NCBI RefSeq assembly: GCF_004798665.1
Contig: NZ_CP039292.1
Coordinates: 2,294,001 to 2,358,000, forward strand
DNA length: 64,000 bases
Direction: 5' to 3'
Origin: Actinomyces procaprae
GTDB taxonomy: Bacteria; Actinomycetota; Actinomycetes; Actinomycetales; Actinomycetaceae
The position numbers were made by a program, and so were the translations under genes. The notes under the pieces were generated by a model. It saw only the letters and a program-made list of their open reading frames with translations. It was not told the DNA's origin and made no database searches. This document shows, piece by piece, positions 33,351 to 41,554 of this stretch; position 1 is the stretch's first letter; every line of letters begins with the position of its first letter.

Positions 33351-35363
33351 ATGGCCCTCGGCTCCCGCCCCGCCATTCACCCCTCCCCCTCCGCAGCCGC
33401 CGGTGCGGCCGCCGTTTCGACCACGATGCCGGGAGCGAAGCACCCCGTAGATCAGGTTCCGCCGCTCGGCCGCCTGGCCGTCCTGGGCATCCAGCACGTG
33501 CTGGCCTTCTACGCCGGTGCCGTCATCGTCCCGCTGGTGATCTCACAGGGGCTCGGGCTCGATACGGCCACGACCGTTCACCTGATCAACGCCGACCTGC
33601 TGACCTGCGGCATCGCCACGATCATCCAGTCGGCCGGCCTGGGGCCGAAGATCGGCGTGCGGCTGCCGCTGATCCAGGGCGTAACCTTCACCGCCGTCTC
33701 CCCGCTGATCGCCATCGGCATGGCCGCCTCGGGCGGGGCGGGCGGCACGGCGGGGCTGCCCACCATGTACGGCTCGATCATCGCCGCCGGCATCCTGACC
33801 TTCCTCACCGCGCCCTGGTTCGCGCGGTTGCTGCGCTTCTTCCCGCCGGTGGTGACCGGCACGCTGCTGACCGTCATGGGCACCACACTGATGAGCGTGT
33901 CCGCGGGCGACATCGTCTCCCTGGGTACGAACGCCCCCGACGGCGCCTCCGCGGCCGCGGTCAATGCGCTCACCCTGCGCGGGCTGGGCTACGCCGTGCT
34001 GACAATCGTGCTGATCGTTGCGGTGCAGCGCATCTTCAAGGGGTTCATGGCGACCATCTCGGTGCTGATCGGCCTGGTGGTGGCCACCGGCGTCGCCGTG
34101 GCGCTGGGCGACGCCGACTTCACCGGGGTCGCGCAGGCCGCACCGCTGGGCGTGACCATGCCCTTCTACTTCGGCGTCCCGCAGTTCTCCGCCGCCGGGG
34201 TCCTGTCGATGCTGATCGTCATGGCGGTCACCGCCGTGGAGACCACCGGCGACGTCTTCGCCACCGGTGAGGTGGTCGGCAAGCGCATCACCCCGGCGCA
34301 TATCGCCGCCGCCCTGCGCGCGGACGGGTTGTCGACCCTGCTGGGCGGCGTGCTCAACTCCTTCCCCTACACCTGCTTCGCCCAGAACGTGGGCCTGGTG
34401 CGGCTGACCCGGGTCAAATCGCGCTGGGTGGTGACCGTGGCCGGGGCGATCATGATCGTGCTGGGCCTGCTGCCCAAGGCGGGCGCCGTCGTCGCCGCGA
34501 TCCCGACGCCGGTGATCGGCGGGGCCAGCCTGGCCATGTTCGCGTCGGTGGCGGTGGTCGGCATCCAGACGCTGGGGAAAGTGGACCTGCGCGACAACCG
34601 CAACGCGGTGATTGCCTCCACCTCGATCGGACTGGCCCTGCTGGTCACCTTCAAGCCCGATATCTCCGCGGGCATGCCGGCCTGGCTGCAGATCATCTTC
34701 GGATCGGGCGTGACCATCGGGGCGCTGACCGCCGTCGTGCTCAACCTGCTGTTCTTCCATGTGGGTCGTCAGAGCGGCGAGGACGTCGCCGTCGTCGCCG
34801 GGCGGGCGGTGAGTCTGGAGGAGGTCAACGCCATGGACCGGGAGGAGTTCGTGGCCACGCTGAGCGGGCTGTACGACGGCGCCGCCTGGCCGGCGGAGCG
34901 CGCCTGGGAGCAGCGGCCCTTCAGCTCCACGTCGCGGCTGCGGCAGGCCCTGGAGGATGCGGTTCTGGCAGCGTCGCCCGCCGAGCAGGAGGCGCTGGTG
35001 GCCGGGTACACGGACGTGGTGGACCTGCTGCTCTCGCGCGAGGACGGGGGTCAGGCGCATCTGGACACGGCCTCCCTGGCCCTGGAGGAGTTTGACGACG
35101 CCGAGGCCGCCGAGCTGCGCGGCCTGGCCGCCGCCTACCGGGAGCGCTTCGGGCGGCCGCTGGTGATGTGCGTAGCGCGGGTGGCCGACCGCTCCCAGCT
35201 GGTGGCACGGGGCTGGCAACGGGTGGAGTCCTCCCCCGCCCGGGAGGCACGGGTGGCGCTGGGTGAGGTGATCGACATCGCCGACGAGCGCTTCGACGTA
35301 ATGATCGCCGACGCCAACCCGATTCGCTCGGCCTGGGCACGCAAGTTCGAACAACTGGGCTGA
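33351..35363 (+). CDS. NCS2 urate/xanthine permease fused to OHCU-decarboxylase-like domain
   Basis: 670 aa from ATG 33351. Residues 1 to about 490 are a nucleobase:cation symporter-2 protein: GIQHVLAFYAGAVIVP, the AVETTGDVFATGE helix and the NAT signature QNVGLVRLTR, whose QN pair is typical of xanthine/urate carriers. The C-terminal 170 residues resemble 2-oxo-4-hydroxy-4-carboxy-5-ureidoimidazoline decarboxylase: FVATLSGLYDGAAWPAERAWEQRPF, SPAEQEAL, AAYRERFGRPL and ARVALGEVIDIADERF. The usual HPDLA catalytic histidine motif is replaced by YTDVVDL, so activity is doubtful. The fusion couples urate uptake to the pathway degrading it. Confidence 0.8.
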   Translation: MALGSRPAIHPSPSAAAGAAAVSTTMPGAKHPVDQVPPLGRLAVLGIQHVLAFYAGAVIVPLVISQGLGLDTATTVHLINADLLTCGIATIIQSAGLGPKIGVRLPLIQGVTFTAVSPLIAIGMAASGGAGGTAGLPTMYGSIIAAGILTFLTAPWFARLLRFFPPVVTGTLLTVMGTTLMSVSAGDIVSLGTNAPDGASAAAVNALTLRGLGYAVLTIVLIVAVQRIFKGFMATISVLIGLVVATGVAVALGDADFTGVAQAAPLGVTMPFYFGVPQFSAAGVLSMLIVMAVTAVETTGDVFATGEVVGKRITPAHIAAALRADGLSTLLGGVLNSFPYTCFAQNVGLVRLTRVKSRWVVTVAGAIMIVLGLLPKAGAVVAAIPTPVIGGASLAMFASVAVVGIQTLGKVDLRDNRNAVIASTSIGLALLVTFKPDISAGMPAWLQIIFGSGVTIGALTAVVLNLLFFHVGRQSGEDVAVVAGRAVSLEEVNAMDREEFVATLSGLYDGAAWPAERAWEQRPFSSTSRLRQALEDAVLAASPAEQEALVAGYTDVVDLLLSREDGGQAHLDTASLALEEFDDAEAAELRGLAAAYRERFGRPLVMCVARVADRSQLVARGWQRVESSPAREARVALGEVIDIADERFDVMIADANPIRSAWARKFEQLG

Positions 35364-35477
35364 GGTGCACGCACAGGCACTTTCGGCGTGTACCATTCAA
35401 TTCCGAGGCGGGCGTGTCGCATGGGTGCGAGAAGAGGCGGTCATGTTCTGTTCACGGCCCGCGGGCGAGCAGGCGCC

Positions 35478-36119
35478 GTGAATAAGAAGCAGACCACTGG
35501 GATCGTCGTCTTGGCCGGGATCGCTCTGCTCGCTGTCCCGTTCGCAATCGGTAAGAGCGGCGATGCCGCGACCGCCGCGCCCGAACCGGCGGCGTCGTCT
35601 GAGGCCCCGGTCGCGCCGGAAGTTCAGGAGCTCGCTCATCACGAGCTCGAGGGCGACGACTTGACCTTCGCCCCCGGGGTCGAGGTGCCCACAGCAGCTG
35701 ACCTCATCCCCGAACTCGCGGGCGCCACCGTTCAGACGCAGGACGGCTCCGACCTCACCCTCGAGGCCGACGCAGAGAACCCCGCGGCCAGGCGTAGCCT
35801 GGAGGACAGTGGAATGGACCCCTACTCCACCGGCGTGGTGGTTCACGTGGCCGAGGGAGACCTGGCGGTATCCGAGGCGCTGTACTGGCAGTGCGGCTGG
35901 ATCGACGAGTACTTGAACGCGGCCGACGCCGGGGACGCCACGCGCATGGACAGCGCCGAGGCACAATTGAGCACCTTCCCAACCCTCAACGCCATCACCA
36001 CCTACGCTCCGGAATTCGCCGAGATGCACTCGTACATAGTGGTGCCCATGATTGACGGCGACCTCGATATCGGGCGCCGATGGCTCGACAAGAACTGCCA
36101 GACCTACATTAACCGCTGA
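35478..36119 (+). CDS. membrane-anchored extracellular protein
   Basis: 213 aa from GTG 35478 (VNKKQTTGIVVLAGIALL...). A single hydrophobic segment at about 7-25 acts as signal anchor; an Ala/Pro/Glu linker follows. The outside domain is acidic and has two cysteines (YWQCGW and DKNCQT) that could form a disulphide. I recognise no family. The gene is alone, followed by about 1.3 kb with no intact gene. Confidence 0.65.
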   Translation: MNKKQTTGIVVLAGIALLAVPFAIGKSGDAATAAPEPAASSEAPVAPEVQELAHHELEGDDLTFAPGVEVPTAADLIPELAGATVQTQDGSDLTLEADAENPAARRSLEDSGMDPYSTGVVVHVAEGDLAVSEALYWQCGWIDEYLNAADAGDATRMDSAEAQLSTFPTLNAITTYAPEFAEMHSYIVVPMIDGDLDIGRRWLDKNCQTYINR

Positions 36120-36602
36120 CATCCACGGCCGGGCGGTCCGCGAGGCAGCAGTTTCGCGAAAGGATGAGCGTTCATGACCGGAACGCCTGTACGGCGATTA
36201 CTGGCTCTTCGTGTTTGTGGGTGTGGGTGGCGGCGGGAGTCGGCTCGTCGCCGTGCTTTGCGCTGACCTCGTCTGCTACGCCGGTTCGCGGTTTACTACG
36301 CCGATTCGGTGTCTGCTGAAGGGTTCTGGGCCCTTCAGCGGAGGTCTAACTGGCGTAGCAGACGCCGAAGGGGCGCAGTAGACGCCGAAGGGGCGTACCC
36401 AACGACCGCGCCGCTGGCCTTGAGCCCGACTCACTCTCCGTCCGCGACACTGCCCCGAGGACACCCCCCGCCGGCCACAAGTCCTCGTCAACCTCAGAAC
36501 CTCCGCGCAGGCCCCACGCGGACCCCGCCCGAGCACGACCGCCCGCGGGCCCGAACCACCACGCCCGCAAACGCGCAGCGCCCGCGAGCATCCGATGGTG
36601 CT
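36120..36602. other. gene-free stretch with hairpin and short repeats
   Basis: No coding gene is seen. A 9-bp hairpin GCTGAAGGG-N7-CCCTTCAGC lies at 36315-36339. AGACGCCGAAGGGGCG occurs twice in tandem shortly after. A G-rich repeat at about 36206 (GGCTCTTC then TTTGTGGGTGTGGG) and its inverted relative near 36,579 match elements in the 10.3-11.2 kb islet. Confidence 0.45.
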
Positions 36603-36737
36603 CCCAGCTGTCACAGATTGCACCACTTTTGCTGGGACATGCCGGAACCTTGGCCGGGAAAACCGCATGATTTCAACGATGCATGTAAGGCGGCTCGCGT
36701 CCGGGCAGGCAAAGTGGTGCAATCAGTGACAGCTGGG
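36603..36737. mobile_element. MITE-like element, 135 bp with 26-27-bp inverted ends
   Basis: The left end reads CCCAGCTGTCACAGATTGCA and continues CCACTTT; the right end is its inverse with one mismatch in the first 26 paired bases. The interior (about 80 bp) has no gene. Size and long terminal inverted repeats fit a non-autonomous transposon. No clear target-site duplication is seen and no partner transposase with these ends is in the window. Confidence 0.6.
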
Positions 36738-37398
36738 CGGCGGTCACCGTGGTGAACCGGCATGCCCACCGGTCTCCTCACCCGGCGACACGCCGGCCGC
36801 CACACCCACAAGCACGACGAGCCGGTCCAGATGACCTGGCGGGGCTGCTAGAGGACACGCCCCGGCCCTCAAGGACGCCTCCCAGGAGAGCGTCTTCGGC
36901 GGTCCGACGATGTCCCACCGACCCAACCACCCCCGCACCACAGCCCCGGCCAGACCCCACAACCGCAAACCGGAAGCGCCGGTTTGGGCATATCCGGGCA
37001 CCTGGCACTAATCAGGGATGAGTCCATTCCCGCGCCCGTGATCGAACTCTACACGGTGTTGTTGTTCATGCCGTTGGTTCTTCCCTCGATCGCCCTCTAC
37101 TTCGACAAGAAGCTCGAGGCTAACCAGACGTGGCGGTCGAGCCTGCTGCTGGCGCTGGGAGAGTTTCCACCGTACCTGCCCGGAATCGCCCTGCACTTCG
37201 CAGTCCATCAACCCCATTGCAGACGCGTCGCTTCCCCCTCCCTGGGCGTTGTATGCGGTGTGTGCTGTGTTTCCCGCGGCGACCGTACTGGTAGGCCGGA
37301 TTTACCGGGTTATATGGCCGCCGCGGGAAACACAGAGATCAGGCGACCAGGAAGCTCGCAAAGGCTCGTGACGCCGCCTTCAACGCCGAGTTCCTCGA
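36738..37398. other. gene-free stretch with membrane-protein fragment and 17-bp inverted repeat
   Basis: A fragment at about 37,020-37,215 (+) reads IELYTVLLFMPLVLPSIALY and resembles the helix of a small membrane protein, with no complete gene around it. A perfect 17-bp inverted repeat lies at 37265-37281 and 37319-37335 (CTGTGTTTCCCGCGGCG) with a 37-base loop. At 36966-36986 the hairpin CAAACCGG-N5-CCGGTTTG repeats one found at 10,473. Confidence 0.45.
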
Positions 37399-38031
37399 CT
37401 AGCGCAATTCGACACTGAGGAGCATGAGACCTTTCGTCACCAGATCCTCAATCGGCGCCACCTCGCCGTACAGATTCATCCGCCCGACCTGTCCCACGAA
37501 TCCCTCCGGGTAGCTAAGCAAGGGGTAGATGCTGTAGCTGTACATCGTGAGCTGGGTCCGGAACATTTCACGCTCGGACTCCACCGCATTGGGGAACTGC
37601 TTGCGCAGAACCTCGGCGAGCTCGACGAAGAAGGGGTGGATGTCGCGCTGGAAGTCCATGATGGCCTCGTCGCCGCATTTGCTGCGCAGGGAGGCGTCGT
37701 TGATAGCAAGGAGCTGCAGAATGAGTCGGCGGCCGAGCAGCGACTCGGCGAGCTCGCGGCAGAACTTCTCTCGTCCCATCCTCCCCTTGAACCTCACGCG
37801 TATCTCTGTCGCCCATGCGGCATACTCGCGCCGCATCAGGTCGAGATAGACCTCCTCCTTCGTGGCGTAGTAGTGATACACGGATGGGCGCGCGATCGAG
37901 CACTTCTTGGCTATTGCGGCCAGGGTGACGGACTCGTACTCCTGCTCGGCCAGCAGCGCGGCCGTCGCGTCGAGTATCTCTGCTCTGCGTGCGGCAACCT
38001 CCGCATCCGTCCTGGCCCTCACATTTCCCAT
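37399..38031 (-). CDS. TetR-family transcriptional regulator
   Basis: 210 aa from ATG 38031, preferred over an upstream TTG because AAGGGGG is well placed. The N-terminal helix-turn-helix is typical: ARRAEILDATAALL, then VTLAAIAKKCSIARPSVYHY and YATKEEVYLDLM. The C-terminal ligand domain is variable. It is divergent from a flavodoxin-fold reductase with a perfect dyad between them, so it likely represses both until an electrophile or quinone binds. Confidence 0.88.
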   Translation of the reverse strand: MGNVRARTDAEVAARRAEILDATAALLAEQEYESVTLAAIAKKCSIARPSVYHYYATKEEVYLDLMRREYAAWATEIRVRFKGRMGREKFCRELAESLLGRRLILQLLAINDASLRSKCGDEAIMDFQRDIHPFFVELAEVLRKQFPNAVESEREMFRTQLTMYSYSIYPLLSYPEGFVGQVGRMNLYGEVAPIEDLVTKGLMLLSVELR

Positions 38032-38050
38032 GCGTCCCCCCTTGAGTTGC

Positions 38051-38069
38051 AACCGACACCTTGTCGGTT
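38051..38069. promoter_or_regulatory. TetR operator
   Basis: Perfect 8-bp inverted repeat AACCGACA-cct-TGTCGGTT centred in the 99-bp divergent region between the TetR gene (start 38031) and the reductase gene (start 38131). Length and symmetry match TetR-type operators. GTTATACG beside it may be a -10 box for the reductase. Confidence 0.7.
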
Positions 38070-38130
38070 ATACGCTCCATCGAGCCCAACTCAGACTCGA
38101 CACACCCTCTGTTTGAAGGGAAAGGTACCC

Positions 38131-38721
38131 ATGAAAGCACTGCTGATCAACGCTCACCTGCCCTACCCCAACTGGTCGGAGGGCGCGCTCAACGCTTCCG
38201 CGCACGCCGTCGCGAAGGAGTTCTTCGAGGCCCGTGGCGACGAGGTCACCGAGACCAGGATCGCCGACGGCTATGACCCCGCCGCAGAGGCTCAGAAGAT
38301 GCTCGACGCCGACGTCGTCGTCGTGCAGACTCCCATCAACTGGTTCTCCGCTCCGTGGATCTGGAAGAAGTACACCGACGAGGTGTTCAACGTCGGTCTG
38401 CACGATCAGACCTTCCTGACCGGAGACGGCCGCACGCGCAAGGACCCGACCAAGCCGTACGGCTCAGGCGGACTGATGGCACCGCGTAAGGTGCTCATCT
38501 GTACCACGTGGAACGCACCGCGCGAGGCGTTCGATGCGCCGTCCAACCCGACGTTCCAGGGGCGTTCGCTGGCGGACATGCTCAGCGACATCACCTGCAC
38601 CTTCCGCTTCTGCGGCTTCGAGGTACTGCCCGAGTTCGCCATCTTCGACATCTTCAAGAACCCCAACATCGAGGCAGACCTCGTCGCATACCGCGACCAC
38701 CTCAACAAGCACCTCGACTGA
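38131..38721 (+). CDS. flavodoxin-fold NAD(P)H oxidoreductase (MdaB-like)
   Basis: 196 aa. The start is ATG 38131 with a GAAGGGAAAGG ribosome region. The sequence matches the NAD(P)H:quinone reductase/MdaB group: LLINAHLPYP at the FMN phosphate loop, VVVQTPINWFSAPWIWKKY, and CTTWNAPREAFD. Such FAD/FMN enzymes reduce quinones by two electrons and protect against electrophile stress. Control by the adjacent TetR gene is likely. Confidence 0.85.
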   Translation: MKALLINAHLPYPNWSEGALNASAHAVAKEFFEARGDEVTETRIADGYDPAAEAQKMLDADVVVVQTPINWFSAPWIWKKYTDEVFNVGLHDQTFLTGDGRTRKDPTKPYGSGGLMAPRKVLICTTWNAPREAFDAPSNPTFQGRSLADMLSDITCTFRFCGFEVLPEFAIFDIFKNPNIEADLVAYRDHLNKHLD

Positions 38722-38857
38722 GTCGCCCTCGACCAGGGCCGGCCCGGCGCACCCGGGCGGACCAGTCCGAGCGGCTGGACCAAGACAGGACGAGCTCACC
38801 GGCAGTCGTTGCGGACCTCTCGATCCGCCGACGCTACGGCTCTTGTCCCACAAGGCA

Positions 38858-39670
38858 CTACGCAAACAGGTCCTGGTTGTCGGATAGCCAGAATCCCGTC
38901 GTACCCGTGAGAAACGCCTTGCCATCCACCACGCTCCCGGGGTGCGGCGCAGGTGTTGTGTCGATAGGCAGCCCCAGCGTGATGGGGAATCCACAATCGG
39001 CATCGACCTTGTACCACTGGTTTCCAGTGAGGCGGTTCGTCACGATCGTCACCTCATTGCAAACGGCCTTCAGCATGCCGATGGGGCTGACGTCTTCCGG
39101 CCCGGCCTCGCCGCTGTAGAGCGCGAACAGCCAGGGGCTAGCGACGAACCGCGGGCCGATGTAGACCTCGTCGGGCAGGCCTTCGTCCATCCTCTTTGCC
39201 GGTGAGTCCTTCATGCTGATCGGCGTCTGGACCTGCTTCCAGTCCTCCTCCGAGTCGAACACCTCGACATCCACGGCGATCGCACCGACCCGGTAGTCGT
39301 GGAAGCGGGCGACCGTGCCGTCAGCCTCAACCCCGTGCACCGGATACATGTGCGGGTCATCGACCCAAATCAGCAGGCGAGTCATCTCCTCGCCATCCTC
39401 GTAGAGGACGCTGAGATAGGCGACGCCCGGAACGACCTGCCAGCCCTCGACGCTCACACGCGCCGGACCGACCACGGTGAGCGACTCTCGCGAGCTTCCC
39501 TCCGCCGTCTCGAACAGGCAGATGTTGGCCCCCGAATCGTCGGCGTAGACCACGATGTGGTTGAAGTGATCGTTGCGCGGCAGGCCCATCATCGCAGGCA
39601 GCGGCAGCAGGTCGTAGGTTGCCCGCCAGTCAGGCAGAAGCCCCATTGCTTCCAGGTAGTTGTTCTCCAT
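38858..39670 (-). CDS. hypothetical cytoplasmic protein
   Basis: 270 aa from ATG 39670 (MENNYLEAMGLLPDWR...). No signal peptide or membrane segment is present. It is acidic and mostly beta, with aromatic residues spread throughout and stretches such as NHIVVYADDSGANICLFE. I recognise no family. The frame extends upstream through the end of the MerR gene, but that part is arginine-rich shadow. Codon use matches its neighbours. Function unknown. Confidence 0.65.
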   Translation of the reverse strand: MENNYLEAMGLLPDWRATYDLLPLPAMMGLPRNDHFNHIVVYADDSGANICLFETAEGSSRESLTVVGPARVSVEGWQVVPGVAYLSVLYEDGEEMTRLLIWVDDPHMYPVHGVEADGTVARFHDYRVGAIAVDVEVFDSEEDWKQVQTPISMKDSPAKRMDEGLPDEVYIGPRFVASPWLFALYSGEAGPEDVSPIGMLKAVCNEVTIVTNRLTGNQWYKVDADCGFPITLGLPIDTTPAPHPGSVVDGKAFLTGTTGFWLSDNQDLFA

Positions 39671-39843
39671 GCGGGCATCGTCGCACAACGGTCCGACACG
39701 AATACCGACTGCTCCGCCCACCTGGGCCACGGGGCTTTGCGCCACGGCGATTCGCCTCGCCGGCAGCGGGCCCAGTGGGCACCTCGCCGACGAGGCGTAT
39801 CGCCGTGTTCCGGTAGGAGCTTCGGTTCTGCGCGACTGCGTGC

Positions 39844-40668
39844 TCAGCCCAGCGGAATGCACACCTCGGTTACGAGCTGGTCTGCCGGCACCTGGTCCGG
39901 CGTCGTGAGGTAGAGGTTGAAGGACTTGCTCGGGCGGGTGCCGTCATCCAGCGGCGTCAGCCCCTCCGCAGCGATCCGGGTGGCCAGCCGGTCGTGTGCC
40001 TCGGTGATCTGGTCGTACGGCCCTACCACGTGGGCCACGAGGCAGTCCCGAGCCGGAAGCTCGTGAATCTGCAGCGGGGCCGCGGCCGTCGTTCCGGGTG
40101 CGACCGGCAGGAAGATCTCCTCGTCGACGTCGCGCTCGGTGAACTCGGCGTCGTGCTCGATCACTCCGCACGCTCCGATGGGCGTGATGCCCTGCCGGGC
40201 GATCTCCGGCATCATGCGGGCCCAGAGAAGGTGCTCGTCGGCGTAGGTGGGGACGACGTCGCGCAGAGCGACGATGGTCATTGCCTCAATGGTGCGGCGC
40301 TCGACAGTGATGGACATGCTGGTTCCTCCTTCGATGAGGCGATTAATGAGAGCCAGCCGAGCCTGGGCGGCGCGCGTCTCCTCGATGACGGCCTCGCGCT
40401 GGAGCTCCAGCGCAGCCGACCATGCCGGGGTGCCGCGGGCGGCGAGCAGGGCGGAGATGGCGGAGACGCCGAATCCGACATCGCGCAGGTTCCGGATGTC
40501 CGCGGCGTCGCGCAGCTGGTGCGGCGCATAGCGGCGGTATCCCGTCCACGGGTCGACGTCGGCGGGCACGAGCACGCCGTGAGCGTCGTAGTGGCGCAGC
40601 ATGCGTACCGACAGGCGAGTCAATGAGCTGAACTCGCCGATCGTCATGAGATTCGTGGTCTCGGCCAT
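39844..40668 (-). CDS. MerR-family regulator with GyrI-like effector domain
   Basis: 274 aa, BmrR-type. The MerR helix-turn-helix opens the protein (TIGEFSSLTRLSVRMLRHYDA) with the WTGYRRYAPHQL wing. A dimerisation helix runs to about 120, and a GyrI-like ligand domain of about 155 residues follows (SITVERRTIEAMTIVALRD...). Such proteins activate multidrug or stress genes when they bind hydrophobic cations. No exporter is adjacent, so the target is unknown. The promoter has the MerR layout and may give a leaderless mRNA. Confidence 0.87.
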   Translation of the reverse strand: MAETTNLMTIGEFSSLTRLSVRMLRHYDAHGVLVPADVDPWTGYRRYAPHQLRDAADIRNLRDVGFGVSAISALLAARGTPAWSAALELQREAVIEETRAAQARLALINRLIEGGTSMSITVERRTIEAMTIVALRDVVPTYADEHLLWARMMPEIARQGITPIGACGVIEHDAEFTERDVDEEIFLPVAPGTTAAAPLQIHELPARDCLVAHVVGPYDQITEAHDRLATRIAAEGLTPLDDGTRPSKSFNLYLTTPDQVPADQLVTEVCIPLG

Positions 40669-40670
40669 GG

Positions 40671-40705
40671 GTCAACCATGGGCCCTCACACCGTGTCAGG
40701 GTCAA
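40671..40705 (-). promoter_or_regulatory. MerR-type promoter/operator of the merR-like gene
   Basis: On the minus strand, TTGACC (40705-40700) is followed after 19 bases by a weak -10 CATGGT (40680-40675). The long spacer holds the dyad CCTGACAC-g-GTGTGAGG (40700-40684, one mismatch per arm), as expected for MerR regulators. The ATG is 6 bases after the -10, so the transcript would be leaderless. Confidence 0.5.
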
Positions 40706-40919
40706 CCCTCGGACTTGCCTGTGTGAGCGTATTGCTTGTGATTCGGGATCGCGTTGGAGCGATGCGGCGGAGACCGGGCGGTCGGCCCGGATGAGCTCGT
40801 TGTTCATTGAATGGGCGCCGACAATAGCCCAGAGCGCCTGGCCGACGGCGTTCGCAGGGTGTTTCGCGGCCGGCGTCTGCCGCGGGAGGCGCTCCCGCAC
40901 CAAACCGTACTTCCCTGGG

Positions 40920-41425
40920 ATGTTGTGAACGCGGTCAGCGGGGGTATGGACATCGAGGGCGACGCGGGGGTCGGCGATGAGTGTAGGTGTGGAGCCACTG
41001 CGTGTAGGCGGTCTCGCGCTTGGTCTAGCTGGTGTGGGTGCGTGCGTGGGCTCACTGGCTAATCACGATGCGGTTGAAGCGCTCGACCTTGTCGTTGGTC
41101 TGTGGCCGGTAGGGGCGGGGCGTTTGTGCGCCACGTCTTCAACCAGGGCCTGGGCGAAGGCCTGGGAGCGGTAGCAGGACCCAATGTCGGTCATCAGCGC
41201 CTGCACACTCACGCTGATGGAGGCGAAGAACACGGCCGCGCGCCGCCACAAGCCGGCGGTGGCCTACTTGGGCTGGTCGTCAAGGATCTCGGAGTAGACC
41301 ACGCGCGAGTAGTCGTCCAACCGGTAGCCGCCGGTGGCCCGTCCCTCGCGCTGCGCCCAGGTCTTGACCCCTGTCCGTGCTCAGCGCGGCCGCAGAGCCC
41401 CGCCCGTGGGCCCTCTCCAGCCCCC
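40920..41425 (-). pseudogene. IS481-family transposase remnant
   Basis: On the minus strand, fragments in different frames read DDYSRVVYSEILDD, LWRRAAVFFASISVSVQALM, TDIGSCYRSQAFAQAL and RPYRPQTNDKVERFNRI, and finally a degenerate DRVHNIPGKY. Together these are the C-terminal integrase core and tail of IS481/IS3-like transposases. Several frameshifts separate them and the N-terminal half is missing. Not functional. Confidence 0.75.
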
Positions 41426-41554
41426 ACGCCGACCCCACCCCCTTGGAATCAATCACCTAGGAAACCAATAGACGTCGCAGGGCGGCCCCTCGCACCGGGT
41501 ACTTCGCCACGGAATACGCGACACGCTCCAACGACCGAAGCCATCTGTGCAGCA

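Noticed and set aside
36343-36383. Tandem AGACGCCGAAGGGGCG copies as a regulatory array
   Set aside because: Two copies only and no adjacent gene to regulate.
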